Notes: generated by a model from the sequence alone, not told the origin. Positions 1 through 7,881 are shown, counted from the first letter of the stretch. The stretch: DNA of 32,480 nucleotides from Candidatus Frankia alpina (GCF_902806485.1 NZ_CADCWT010000029.1:1-32480), one strand, 5' to 3'. Made by a program: numbers and translations.

Positions 1-1015
1 ACCGGCGGGAGAACTGCTCGTCCAGTGCCGCGTTGAGTTCGGCGCCGAACAGGACCGCCAGCGCGGTGATGTAGAAGAACAGCAGCGCCGCCACGGGTGC
101 GCCCAGCGAACCGTAGACCAGCTCGTGGCTGAACACGATCTCCAGATACAGCCGGAGTAGGTCGCTGCCGACCAGCCAGCACACCAATGCCAGGGTCGCC
201 CCGGGAAGCGCTCGCCACCACGGCCTGCGCACCGGCAGGGAGAGGTGGTACAGCGACGTCAACATCGTGAGCGCGACCAGCCCGACGACCGGCCAGAACA
301 GCAGGGTCAGTAGATGGTCGACCGACGGGTGCCGGTCGGCGTCGAAAATCCGGGAGATCATCCCGGGTCCCAGGATCAACGCCGGCAGAATGATGACGCC
401 GCTGGTGAGCTGGGCGAGGAACAGCCACAGCGCTACCAGCCGGCTACGCACCGCGGAACGTAGGTCGCGCTGGCCGTAGGCGATGGTGATGGTGTTGACG
501 AAGGTCGCCATCGCCGTCGAGCCGGTCCACAGCGACAGGATGAAGCCTATGGAGATCACGTCCGGCCGGCCGCGGGAAAGGATCTCATCCACGGTGGGCC
601 GCACCGCGTCGTCGACCACTGATTCGGTCAGCAGGTCGCCGGCACCGCGCAGAATGCTGTCCCGGATGTTGCTCAGGGCATCCCCGCCGATGGCATCGGC
701 GACGTAGCCGAGCGCGCCGAGCAGGGACAGCAGCAGTGGCGGCAGGGACAGCAGCTGCCAGAATCCCGCCTCCGCGGCCAGGCCCAGCACCCGGTGGCGC
801 CAGGCGTTGGCGAGCGTCGTGCGGGCCAGACGCAGCGGACCCCGGGGGACCCGGCGCTGCTGGCGGTCAAGGCGGCGGAACATCGCGCTGCGGCGGACAC
901 GTGCCTCGGCCACCGTGTGGCCCTGGCGGGCGTGCGCCGTCAGCTCCGGGTTGACCTCGAGGACGACCCGGCGGAGCAGCACAGACCAGCGCCGTCGCGG
1001 CTGGCTGCGAACCAT
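1..1015 (-). CDS. YihY/BrkB-family inner-membrane protein, 3' end outside the window
   Basis: The frame stays open from 1015 to base 1, so the C-terminus is missing. About 338 residues are visible. They contain several hydrophobic helices, then the family's signature run near the end (VYGSLGAPVAALLFFYITAL followed by AVLFGAELNAAL), which identifies the YihY/virulence factor BrkB family. These are multi-pass membrane proteins of uncertain function, once proposed to be ribonucleases BN by mistake. The N-terminal 80 residues are basic and cytoplasmic-looking. I chose the ATG at 1015 because GGAAGGAG lies upstream of it at a spacing of about 12; an in-frame ATG at 1039 has no Shine-Dalgarno sequence. 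The gene is last in a minus-strand run after the DUF7455 gene but is separated from it by a hairpin, so it probably has its own promoter. Family assignment is firm, role unknown. Confidence 0.85.
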   Translation of the reverse strand, partial: MVRSQPRRRWSVLLRRVVLEVNPELTAHARQGHTVAEARVRRSAMFRRLDRQQRRVPRGPLRLARTTLANAWRHRVLGLAAEAGFWQLLSLPPLLLSLLGALGYVADAIGGDALSNIRDSILRGAGDLLTESVVDDAVRPTVDEILSRGRPDVISIGFILSLWTGSTAMATFVNTITIAYGQRDLRSAVRSRLVALWLFLAQLTSGVIILPALILGPGMISRIFDADRHPSVDHLLTLLFWPVVGLVALTMLTSLYHLSLPVRRPWWRALPGATLALVCWLVGSDLLRLYLEIVFSHELVYGSLGAPVAALLFFYITALAVLFGAELNAALDEQFSRR

Positions 1016-1194
1016 GGGGGTGGATGTCTCCTTCCCCATGACGGACACGGCCCCACCGTATGGCCTGGTGGAGCGCCTGGAGGTCAACAGCACCCAAGCG
1101 GTGCCGGGGCCGATCCCCTAACTGGGGGGCCCCGACGGGGAAACGCGCCGTCCATAGTCACGGCGCCCGCCTCTCGCCGCGGCGAGGAGCGGCG

Positions 1195-1230
1195 AAAGGG
1201 GCACACCACGTGGTCGTGGCATGCCCCTTT
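1195..1230 (-). terminator. Hairpin downstream of the DUF7455 gene, probable terminator
   Basis: AAAGGGGCA at 1195-1203 pairs perfectly with TGCCCCTTT at 1222-1230 across an 18-base loop. It starts 19 bases past the stop of the minus-strand small gene. Read on the minus strand the stem ends in a short T run (CCCCTTT), so the intrinsic terminator signal is weak but the position is right. The remaining sequence between 1016 and 1248 shows nothing else I can name. Confidence 0.5.
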
Positions 1231-1248
1231 GATACCTGAGCGTAAGGC

Positions 1249-1449
1249 TCAGGACACGCTGAGCTTATCGGTCTCGTCGTGGTATTCGACGGCCATCTCA
1301 CGCAGCTTGGAGTCGTGCGACTTCGCATGATGCCGGCAGAAAAGGAGATCCCCGCCGCCAGGCAGCACCACCCGCACGTATGCCTGGGCACCGCACCGGT
1401 CGCAACGATCGAGGTTGGTTAGCGTCGGCTTCGTGGTAGTCCCTGTCAC
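1249..1449 (-). CDS. DUF7455 small conserved protein with paired cysteines
   Basis: A 66-residue protein. The core reads DRCDRCGAQAYVRVVLPGGG then LLFCRHHA, giving a CxxC pair and a later C-x-x-H-H, which looks like a treble-clef or ribbon-type zinc site. This matches the actinobacterial DUF7455 family, found widely as a single small gene and without a demonstrated function. The start is a GTG at 1449 with GGAG five bases upstream; the nearby ATG is in another frame. The gene lies between SepH (upstream, same strand, separated by 160 bases) and the BrkB-like gene. A regulatory or nucleic-acid-binding role is only a guess from the metal-site pattern. Confidence 0.8.
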   Translation of the reverse strand: MTGTTTKPTLTNLDRCDRCGAQAYVRVVLPGGGDLLFCRHHAKSHDSKLREMAVEYHDETDKLSVS

Positions 1450-1609
1450 ATCTACTCCAACTGTGTTAGGCGGTCAGACGTTCCTGCTGACCATGTGACG
1501 GTTTACTCACAGCCGGCTCTCGCGGCGTCATTGCATCCAGAGCGGCGTGGTGTCCGCGGAGCTTCGGACCCGCGGACGGTTACCCCGCCCCCGGGGCTCT
1601 GCGGCCTGA

Positions 1610-3475
1610 TCAGGGCCGTCGGGCACCGAAGACGATGTCGTCCCATGCTGGCACTGACTTGCGCCCGCGTCGACCGCCTGCGGGACGTTCCCCCCCACGG
1701 GTGCCGTTGTTTTGGCGGCCTCGTGACACAGCGGGTGCGCTCGACTTCTCTGTGGCTGCCTCTCCGGCACTCTCCGTCGCCGAATCCTCGGGATCGGCAG
1801 ATGTCGGCTCGTCCTTTGCCGCCGACGCCGACGCGCCTCGGCGTTGCCCGCCGACGGCGGCGGGGGCCTCTCCCGCCGCACCCGTGGCCGCCGTTGGGGT
1901 CACTGCGGGTGCCCGGCTCGACTCCTCGACGGCGGGGCCGCCGCCCGCGGATGGCACTGCTGCGGCGGCATCGCCGCCCTGTGGCGCGTGCCCGTCCAGG
2001 GGGGTGGCGACTGACGTGGACGGGCCGGCGGCGCCCCCGGCGGCGGTGCCCGTGGCACCCGCCACCGCGGACACCGAGGCGGACTTGGTCGGCGACGTGG
2101 CGGAAGTCACGGCCGCCGCGGCGGCCTGAGCGACCGCGGCCCGGGGTGTTCTTCCCGTTCGTCCGGATCCGGCCGCGGCCGGGCGGGACCGGGCGGCCGG
2201 CGTCGCGCGCTCGGCGGCGGCCGCCGGCGCCGCGCCGCCGGCCCGGGCGCTGCCCGGCTCGGCGACCCGGCGGCCGGCCCCGCGCGGCAACGAGCCGACG
2301 CGGGTCGCTGCCGTCCGGCGCGGTGTCTGTGGCTCGGGGCGGCGCGAAACAGCTTCCTCGGCGGGCGCGGACAGGTCCGAGGCATCGCCGGGCGCCTCGC
2401 CACCCGCGGGGGAGGCCGTGCTCAGTTCGGCCTCGAACGCCGACCGGCCGGAAGCCGCACCAGCGGGTTGCGGTGCAGGCCCTGCCGGGGCGTAGTAGGT
2501 GGTGGTCGGGTCGACCCGACCACCGGTGGATTCCGACTCCGGCACAGCGCGGAAGGTTTCGGGCCGCACCGGCTCGTCCCAGTGCTCCCGGGGGGGCGGC
2601 TGCCAGCGGCCGTCAGTGCGGGCCGCGGGGTGCCGAAGTGCGACCCCGGCGGCCGGGGTCGCGGGGCGCGGCGAGGCCGTCACGCCGCCATCCAGTGGCT
2701 GGTCCTCGGGCGGGTAGGCGGCGGCCGGCGGGGCGGCGGGAAAGCTGGTGGGCTGGGCATAGGGGCGAGCGACGGGCTCCGGTGGCGCCGCCGGGGACGG
2801 GGCGGCGACCGCCGGCTGGACCGGCGTGGCCGGCAGCCCCTGGTCGGACACGAGCGTCAGCGCCGGACCCGCGGCCCGCAGCACGGGCGGTGCGGGCGGG
2901 GGCGCCTGCTCGGCGCTCTCCGGAGCGACCAGAGCCCGGGCGGCGTCGTCGTGGGGGCGCACCCGGCGCACGACCGGATCCCACGTCCAGCGGGCGCAGC
3001 GGCTATCCGAGGTGAGCTGGACAAGCCAGATGCCGTCGACGCGGCGCCAGGCGTCCCACTGGGCCGCGGCGGGGTTGTCCTGCGCGACGATCAACCTTGC
3101 GTCGACGACCTCGCCGAGCGGCCGGCCGGGCACCCCGCCGGGGTCCTTGGGTAGCAGCGCGGCCCGGGCCTCCTGCACGACGCGGGCGCGCTCGGCCAGC
3201 ACGGGACCCTCGTAACGCTCCACGCGTTCCACGGGTATGCCGGCGGCCCTGGCGACCTCCGCGGCGGTCTCCCCGGCACGCAGCCGGGCCTGGATCTCCC
3301 GCGGGGTCAGCGCGCTTTCGGTGCGCACCTCGCTGCGGCGCATCCCGCGCAGGGCAGCCCGGAGCCGGTCGTCCACCGGCACTCGGAACTGCTCTCCATC
3401 GGTCCTGCCGCCCGCGTCCGCGAGTACGAGGTAGCCGCCGTCCTCGCTGAGTGCGACCGCCCTCAGCTCACGCAT
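1610..3475 (-). CDS. sepH: SepH-type septation protein (DUF3071)
   Basis: A 621-residue protein. Residues 1 to about 165 match the SepH/DUF3071 domain, with a helix-turn-helix-like segment at about 56-90 (ALTPREIQARL followed by AAEVARAAGIPVERVERYEGP) and the WDAWRRVDGIWLVQLTS stretch later. In Streptomyces and Mycobacterium SepH binds FtsZ through this region and stimulates Z-ring assembly at the septum. From about residue 175 to the end the protein is Ala/Pro/Gly/Arg-rich, low complexity and probably disordered, much longer than the ordered part. The open frame extends upstream to 3673, but the ATG at 3475 begins the conserved MRELRAVALSEDG start and has an AGGGGGG sequence just before it, so I start there. 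ppgK lies 250 bases upstream on the same strand. Confidence 0.85.
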   Translation of the reverse strand: MRELRAVALSEDGGYLVLADAGGRTDGEQFRVPVDDRLRAALRGMRRSEVRTESALTPREIQARLRAGETAAEVARAAGIPVERVERYEGPVLAERARVVQEARAALLPKDPGGVPGRPLGEVVDARLIVAQDNPAAAQWDAWRRVDGIWLVQLTSDSRCARWTWDPVVRRVRPHDDAARALVAPESAEQAPPPAPPVLRAAGPALTLVSDQGLPATPVQPAVAAPSPAAPPEPVARPYAQPTSFPAAPPAAAYPPEDQPLDGGVTASPRPATPAAGVALRHPAARTDGRWQPPPREHWDEPVRPETFRAVPESESTGGRVDPTTTYYAPAGPAPQPAGAASGRSAFEAELSTASPAGGEAPGDASDLSAPAEEAVSRRPEPQTPRRTAATRVGSLPRGAGRRVAEPGSARAGGAAPAAAAERATPAARSRPAAAGSGRTGRTPRAAVAQAAAAAVTSATSPTKSASVSAVAGATGTAAGGAAGPSTSVATPLDGHAPQGGDAAAAVPSAGGGPAVEESSRAPAVTPTAATGAAGEAPAAVGGQRRGASASAAKDEPTSADPEDSATESAGEAATEKSSAPAVSRGRQNNGTRGGERPAGGRRGRKSVPAWDDIVFGARRP

Positions 3476-3663
3476 GGCGCCCCCCTGTTCACTCGAAGCC
3501 GTACCGTGCCCGGTCGGTCGGCGTGCTGCGGCGCACATCGCGCCCGTCGGCCGACGAGCCTGCAGGCAGATCGGCATGACGCACCTGAACCCACCTTCGG
3601 CATGTGCGTCCCGGTAGGTGACAGCCTGCCATCGATACGGCCGGCTGGTGGGCTGACGGCGGA

Positions 3664-3688
3664 CGACACGCACAGTCTGACCGTGTCG
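3664..3688 (-). terminator. Small hairpin between ppgK and sepH
   Basis: CGACACG at 3664-3670 pairs perfectly with CGTGTCG at 3682-3688 with an 11-base loop, 38 bases past the ppgK stop on the minus strand. There is no T run, so it may be only a weak terminator or processing site. A second inverted repeat, GACGCAC at 3578-3584 and GTGCGTC at 3604-3610, lies further along the same spacer; I could not match either to a known riboswitch. Confidence 0.3.
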
Positions 3689-3725
3689 GACCCGTCCGTG
3701 CGGGCCGCAAGCCGGTCGGATGATC

Positions 3726-4595
3726 CTACGGTCGCCGCCCGCCGGGCGGCCGGGTCGCCGGACCCCGCCGGCGCGCCGGGCGCGCCGGCGGGCGAGGGCG
3801 GCTCTGATCGGCCAGGCCGGACAGGGCGGCGCCGACGATGCCCGCCTCGTTCTGCAGCTGCGCCGGAACCACCCGGGTGCGCAGCTCCAACTGGTCGAGG
3901 AACTTGTCGGCCTTCTTGCTGACCCCGCCGCCGATGATGATGAGATCGGGCCAGAGCAGCGCCTCGAGGGTGTTCAGATACTGGGTGACCCGCTTGGCCC
4001 ACTTCTCCCACGACAGGTCCTCACGCTCGCGGGCCGCGTCGGAGGCCTTTGTCTCCGCGTCATGTCCGTGGATCTCCAGGTGTCCGAGCTCGGTGTTCGG
4101 GACCAGCTGTCCGTGCAGGAACAACGCGGTCCCGATGCCGGTGCCGAACGTCGTCACGATGACCAGGCCGGCGGTGTCGCGGCCGGCGCCGAAGGTCATC
4201 TCGGCGATCCCCGCCGCGTCCGCGTCGTTCACCGTGGTGATCTCCGCCGCAGTGCCGGATCCAGCCGACTGAGCCGGCACCGAGGTGGCATCCGCGTCGG
4301 CTCGGCCGAGGGCGTCGGCGAGCACGCCGACGATGTCGGTGCCGATCCAGGACGGTGCGATGTTTGCTGCCGTCAGCGCCACGCCGTTCTTGACCACCGA
4401 CGGCAGGGCCACCCCCACCGGGCCGGACCAGTCGAAGTGGTTGACGACGTCGGCGATGGTCGCCGCGACGGCGGCGGGCTCGGCCGGCTGCGGGGTCGGG
4501 AGCCGGAACCGGGGCGCGGCCAGCGTGCCGTCCTCGACGTTGACCGGAGCGCCCTTGATCCCGCTTCCTCCGACGTCAACCCCGAAGACCTGCAT
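3726..4595 (-). CDS. ppgK: Polyphosphate glucokinase (ROK family)
   Basis: A 289-residue ROK-fold sugar kinase. It phosphorylates glucose to glucose 6-phosphate with inorganic polyphosphate or ATP as donor, in the cytoplasm. Visible motifs: phosphate-1 loop [10 protein letters not shown] at 6-15, catalytic region [10 protein letters not shown] at 123-132, phosphate-2 and sugar-binding region [14 protein letters not shown] with [11 protein letters not shown] at 149-177, and [15 protein letters not shown] near 219. These match the actinobacterial PPGK type. Residues of about 99-118 (Ala/Ser/Thr-rich, between DALGRAD and ITTVNDAD) look like an insertion relative to the usual compact proteins. 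The C-terminal 25 residues are Arg/Pro-rich. The ATG at 4595 has GGGAGGG at a good distance. The leader carries a strong dyad at 4629-4653. Divergent from moaA. Confidence 0.92.
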   Translation of the reverse strand: MQVFGVDVGGSGIKGAPVNVEDGTLAAPRFRLPTPQPAEPAAVAATIADVVNHFDWSGPVGVALPSVVKNGVALTAANIAPSWIGTDIVGVLADALGRADADATSVPAQSAGSGTAAEITTVNDADAAGIAEMTFGAGRDTAGLVIVTTFGTGIGTALFLHGQLVPNTELGHLEIHGHDAETKASDAAREREDLSWEKWAKRVTQYLNTLEALLWPDLIIIGGGVSKKADKFLDQLELRTRVVPAQLQNEAGIVGAALSGLADQSRPRPPARPARRRGPATRPPGGRRP

Positions 4596-4628
4596 TGCCG
4601 AGCCCTCCCCGCGCCGATGTTCCCGCCT

Positions 4629-4653
4629 GTGGGGCCGGCGGCGCCGGCCCCAC
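4629..4653. repeat. Perfect 11-bp inverted repeat in the ppgK leader
   Basis: GTGGGGCCGGC at 4629-4639 is exactly complementary to GCCGGCCCCAC at 4643-4653, with a 3-base GGC loop. It ends 34 bases upstream of the ppgK start codon. It could be an RNA hairpin in the ppgK 5' leader or a DNA operator. I cannot assign a regulator. Confidence 0.6.
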
Positions 4654-4961
4654 GGTCGCGTGCGCGGCCGGCCCGTCCGCCGCGCACGCGCGACCGGGTG
4701 GGCCGGTCCATCGACCGCTGGAAGGTAAGTCTCGCAGGCCCGGTGACCGCGGGCGCCGCCTGCCCGCCCACCAGCGCCCCCGGGCCGCGGCGGCCGGCCT
4801 GGCGCGACCCGCCCCGGCCTGGCCGCCCAGCGCTGCCCGCGGTCCACCGGAGCGGGGGTTCGCCCGGCCCGATCGGACGTGCCTCGCCGGCATCACCGGT
4901 CGGTCCGCATGGCCGTCCACCCTGGCCGAAGGGCCCGGTGGGTTCGGGCGCTTGGGCTCTA

Positions 4962-4967
4962 TACGCT
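4962..4967 (+). promoter_or_regulatory. Candidate -10 element for leaderless moaA transcription
   Basis: TACGCT fits the actinobacterial -10 pattern TANNNT and lies exactly six bases before the GTG start at 4974, the spacing expected for a leaderless transcript. There is no Shine-Dalgarno sequence before this GTG, which agrees. I see no convincing -35 element. Confidence 0.35.
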
Positions 4968-4973
4968 GGACCG

Positions 4974-5960
4974 GTGAGACTTGTCGACACCCATGGTCGC
5001 GTCGCTTCGGACCTGCGGGTGTCGCTGACCGACCGGTGTAACCTGCGGCGCGTCTACTGCATGCCCGCGGAGGGTCTGCCCTGGCTACCGTCGGCGCGCC
5101 TGCTGACGGACGACGAGGTCGTCCGGCTGGTTGGCGTCGCGGTGCGGCTGCTCGGCGTGACCGAGGTCCGGCTCGCAGGCGGCGAGCCCACGCTGCGGCC
5201 CGGTCTCGCGGCCCTGGTGGCCCGGCTCGCGTCCCTGCGGCCACGGCCGGAGCTCTCGCTCACCACGAACGGCCTGTCGCTCGTCCGGCTGGCCGGGCCG
5301 TTGCGCGCCGCCGGTCTGGACCGGGTCAACGTCTCCCTGGACACCCTGAAGCCGACCCGCTTCGCCCGGATCACCCGCCGCAACAGGCTCAGCGACGTGC
5401 TCGCGGGGCTGCGGGCCGCGGCGGCGACCGGTCTCACCCCTGTCAAGATCAACAGTGTTCTCGTTCGTGGCATCAACGACGACGAGGCCGCCCGGCTGCT
5501 GCACTGGTCGCTGGCCGAGGAGTACGAGTTGCGGTTCATCGAGCAGATGCCACTGGATGCCCAGCACGGCTGGCAGCGATCGGCGATGGTCACCGCGGCG
5601 GAGATCCTCACCGCCCTGCGAGCCGAGTTCACCCTGCGGCCCTTGCCGGGGCGGGGCAGCGCGCCCGCCGAGCTGTTCGAGGTCGACGGCGGGCCGGGCC
5701 GGGTCGGGGTGATCGGCTCCGTGTCCGCGCCCTTCTGCGCAGAATGCGACCGGGTCCGGCTGACCGCCGACGGTCAGGTGCGCAACTGCCTGTTCGCTCG
5801 GCAGGAGAGCGACCTGCGCGCGGCCCTCCGCGCCGGCGCGGACGACGAGCGGCTCGCCGCGCTGTGGCGGGCGGCGGTACTCGGCAAGAGGGCCGGCCAT
5901 GGGATCGACGAGCTCGGTTTCCAGCAGCCGGACCGGCCCATGTCGGCGATCGGCGGATGA
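4974..5960 (+). CDS. moaA: MoaA-like GTP 3',8-cyclase lacking one radical-SAM cysteine
   Basis: A 328-residue homologue of MoaA, the radical-SAM enzyme that starts molybdenum cofactor synthesis from GTP. The match runs the full length: TDRCN at 19-23, AGGEPTLRPG after the first strand, NVSLDTL, KINSVLVRGIND, RFIEQMPL, and a C-terminal cluster site CAEC-x13-C with the final MSAIGG tail. The SAM-cluster motif, however, reads C22-N-L-R-R26-V-Y-C29 where the family has C-x3-C-x2-C: codon 5049-5051 is CGC (Arg) where TGC/TGT (Cys) is expected. The protein should not hold the SAM-binding 4Fe-4S cluster normally. The GTG at 4974 gives the usual N-terminus; the frame is open far upstream but without coding character. 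It overlaps mobA by four bases (ATGA). The family is certain, activity doubtful. Confidence 0.88.
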   Translation: MRLVDTHGRVASDLRVSLTDRCNLRRVYCMPAEGLPWLPSARLLTDDEVVRLVGVAVRLLGVTEVRLAGGEPTLRPGLAALVARLASLRPRPELSLTTNGLSLVRLAGPLRAAGLDRVNVSLDTLKPTRFARITRRNRLSDVLAGLRAAAATGLTPVKINSVLVRGINDDEAARLLHWSLAEEYELRFIEQMPLDAQHGWQRSAMVTAAEILTALRAEFTLRPLPGRGSAPAELFEVDGGPGRVGVIGSVSAPFCAECDRVRLTADGQVRNCLFARQESDLRAALRAGADDERLAALWRAAVLGKRAGHGIDELGFQQPDRPMSAIGG

Positions 5961-6571
5961 CCGCCCCGCGGGCCGGCTGCAGCGCGCTCGTGCTCGCCGG
6001 CGGCGCCGCCCGCCGCCTCGGCGGCCGGGACAAGCCGGCCGTCATCGTTGGCGGCGCCACCCTGCTCGACCGGGTGCTCGCCGCCGTCGCCGGGGCCGAG
6101 CGCATCGTCGTCGTCGGCCCCCGGCGCGAGCTCGCGGAGCTCCCCGAGGACGAGGTGGCGTGGTGCCGGGAGAACCCGCCGGGCGGCGGCCCGGTCGCGG
6201 CGATCGCGGCGGGGCTGGCGGCCGTCAGCACCCCGTTCGTCGCCGTCCTCGCGGCGGACCTGCCGTTCCTCACCGGCCGGGAGATCGAGCTGCTGCGCCG
6301 TGGTGCGGAGGAACCCGCGGCGGACGCCGCCGTCCTGGTCGACCCGGGCGGGCGGCGCCAGTACCTCGCCGCGGTCTGGCGCACCGCGCAGCTGCGGGCG
6401 GTGCTGCCCACCGACCCGGTCGGCCGGCCGGTGCGCGGCCTGTTCACCGACCAAGCGGTGACCGCGGTGCGTGCGGACGCCCTCGCCTGCCTGGACTGCG
6501 ACGCACCCGCCGATGTGGCCCGCGCGCGCCGGTGGGCCGGCCGGGTCCGGCCGGGCACGATGGAACGGTGA
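5957..6571 (+). CDS. mobA: Molybdenum cofactor guanylyltransferase
   Basis: A 204-residue nucleotidyltransferase that attaches GMP from GTP to molybdopterin, giving the guanine dinucleotide form of the cofactor. It shows the MobA signature LVLAGGAARRLGGRDKP at 11-27 for GTP binding, PPGGGPVAAIAAGL at about 74-87, and the metal-binding ADLPFL with Asp101. The length is normal for MobA. The ATG at 5957 overlaps the moaA stop as ATGA, and the stop at 6569-6571 overlaps the next GTG as GTGA, so the three genes should be translated as a coupled operon. No lesions are seen. The operon context makes a Mo-cofactor role more likely than another nucleotidyltransferase function. Confidence 0.9.
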   Translation: MTAPRAGCSALVLAGGAARRLGGRDKPAVIVGGATLLDRVLAAVAGAERIVVVGPRRELAELPEDEVAWCRENPPGGGPVAAIAAGLAAVSTPFVAVLAADLPFLTGREIELLRRGAEEPAADAAVLVDPGGRRQYLAAVWRTAQLRAVLPTDPVGRPVRGLFTDQAVTAVRADALACLDCDAPADVARARRWAGRVRPGTMER

Positions 6572-7092
6572 CCCCCGCCCACACCCCGCAGCCCGAGGAA
6601 ACCCCGCAGCCGGCCTCCACCCCGCGACCCGCCGGTGACGGCGACGTCGTCGACCGCTGGGTCGCGCAGGTCAGCGCCGAGCTCCGCCTGGCGATGGCGG
6701 GCGTCGACGTGGCCGCGCTGCTCGATCTCACCCGGGAGGTCGCTCACGGGGTCGCGCGTCCGGCGGCGCCGCTCACCGCGTTCCTGGTCGGCTTCGCGGC
6801 CGGTCGCGACGCCGCCGCCGACGGCACCGACGAGGCGGCGGCGGTGCGCGCGGCGACGGAGGCCGTACTCGGTCTGCTCGCCCGGCGGGCGGGGCCGCTC
6901 AGCCCATCCGACCGGGGCCCGCCTCGTCGAGGTAGCCGCGCATGTCGATCGCCATGGTGCGCACCGCGTCCTGGTCGGGCTCCTCGTACTGCTCGCCGTT
7001 GCTCGTCGCCCGGGCGTAGCCGAAGGTCAGCCGCGGGAGCACCTGCGTCGGTGTGTCGAGGTCATCGGCCCACTCGGGCTCGTCGCCGCTGA
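6568..7092 (+). CDS. DUF6457 protein of the molybdenum cofactor operon, with an extended 3' end
   Basis: A 174-residue frame starting at a GTG that overlaps the mobA stop (GTGA). Residues 25-105 match the small helical DUF6457 family often found fused to or beside MobA in actinobacteria (VVDRWVAQVSAEL, then LLDLTREVAHGVARPAAPLTAFLVG, then an Ala-rich helix). Its exact role is unknown; genomic context suggests help in cofactor assembly. Residues 1-24 are Pro/Thr-rich. From residue 111 on, the frame runs over the antisense of the convergent gene 6899-7321 and reads as Arg/Pro-rich nonsense, so the natural stop seems lost or displaced. A shift of frame near 6890 would stop at about 6930. The domain call is fair; the 3' limit is uncertain. 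Confidence 0.65.
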   Translation: MTPAHTPQPEETPQPASTPRPAGDGDVVDRWVAQVSAELRLAMAGVDVAALLDLTREVAHGVARPAAPLTAFLVGFAAGRDAAADGTDEAAAVRAATEAVLGLLARRAGPLSPSDRGPPRRGSRACRSPWCAPRPGRAPRTARRCSSPGRSRRSAAGAPASVCRGHRPTRARRR

Positions 7093-7321
7093 AGGCCGCC
7101 GGGCCGGAGGACAGGTCGCCTGTGCCGGGTGCGGCCGTCACGACAGCCCAGTCGATCACGCCGAGCACGATGATCGCTGCCAACGCGGGCACGGCCGCGA
7201 TCGGGTTCCACGCCGTCAGCCCCACCAGGGCGAACACCGCGACCACCGTCAGCCCGCCGACGAGGTGGCGTCGAGTGGGACGAAGCGCGGGAACCTTCCG
7301 GCCACGCCGATAGTGCGCCAT
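6899..7321 (-). CDS. Small two-helix membrane protein, hypothetical
   Basis: A 140-residue protein with a basic N-terminus (MAHYRRGRKVPALRPTRRH), two adjacent hydrophobic helices at about 21-40 and 44-66, and an acidic soluble C-terminal half. I do not recognise a characterised family; proteins of this shape (basic tail, two helices, acidic tail) are common conserved hypotheticals in actinobacteria. Coding is supported by the clear hydrophobic pattern on this strand and by the lack of sense on the other. The ATG at 7321 has only a weak GGGG upstream; an in-frame GTG 18 bases earlier is an alternative. It converges on the DUF6457 gene and overlaps that frame by 194 bases. A short palindrome at 7368-7382 lies in its upstream region. 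Confidence 0.7.
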   Translation of the reverse strand: MAHYRRGRKVPALRPTRRHLVGGLTVVAVFALVGLTAWNPIAAVPALAAIIVLGVIDWAVVTAAPGTGDLSSGPAAFSGDEPEWADDLDTPTQVLPRLTFGYARATSNGEQYEEPDQDAVRTMAIDMRGYLDEAGPGRMG

Positions 7322-7881
7322 ACCGACAGTGTGCCCCACGGTCGGGGTGTCCCCGTGTGGTCGGTCGATACCCGCAGGGTATGGGGTCGGCGTAGGTAGG
7401 GAAGAGCGCAGGCACGCCCGTGCGGTGCGGTGGTGCGGCGGGTGGGTCGTGCGGGGGGGGGGAAGAGAGAGAGACCCGGTGTGGGTGAGAGGGGGGCGTG
7501 GAACCCGTCCCCCGGATTTCGGTCGAGGCCCGCCGGGTATGCCGGATGAACCTGACCGGTTCACGCGGCCGCGACGGCGATGTCCGGCGTGCCCGAGTCG
7601 ACGACCGGGCCGGCACGGGACGGTGATTCTGGCCGCCCGAAACGTCGGCCGCGGGGCGGCGGATCGGCCGCCGCGGGCTCTTGGTGGGCAGGTGGAGGGG
7701 TTGCTCGTGACAGTGGTGTCGCCGGTCGACACCCGACAGCGGAGGGTATGGAGCCTCACCCTTTTTGGTGAAGGTTGTGCACGTCGGGCGGCTTCTGGGC
7801 CACACTTTTCGGAGAAAGCGATAAGGACCCATGGCCCGGCGCCACACCATGCGTTCGACCTTGCGAGGCGGGAGGTTTGCC
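7322..7881. other. Spacer upstream of the lipoprotein gene
   Basis: This 560-base stretch has no gene I can support; open frames on both strands lack conserved sequence and Shine-Dalgarno sequences. It holds a perfect palindrome (7368-7382), a purine-rich G/A tract near 7448-7475, and a small hairpin with a T-rich loop near 7753-7772. It should contain the divergent promoters of the 6899-7321 gene and the lipoprotein. Confidence 0.5.
7368..7382. repeat. Perfect palindrome upstream of the two-helix membrane protein
   Basis: ATACCC and GGGTAT flank a 3-base GCA centre, 47 bases upstream of the ATG at 7321. The half-site GGGTAT also recurs in the same spacer near 7535 and 7743. It may be an operator; I cannot name a regulator. 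Confidence 0.4.

Larger units (their letters stand above)
4596..4973. other. Divergent spacer between ppgK and moaA
   Basis: This 378-base stretch has no supported gene. The open frames across it are GC-driven. It must hold the promoters of both divergent genes. The two recognisable elements are a perfect dyad close to ppgK (4629-4653) and a -10-like TACGCT just before the moaA start (4962-4967). Confidence 0.6.

Noticed and set aside
1495..3015. A 506-codon open frame on the plus strand opposite sepH
   Set aside because: Arg/Pro-rich translation without any domain; it is the GC-driven shadow of sepH.
3476..3725. Possible riboswitch upstream of sepH
   Set aside because: Two inverted repeats exist, but I could not match them to a known riboswitch consensus.
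4596..4973. Possible molybdenum cofactor riboswitch before moaA
   Set aside because: The likely transcription start is at the start codon and the region lacks a recognisable Moco-motif fold.
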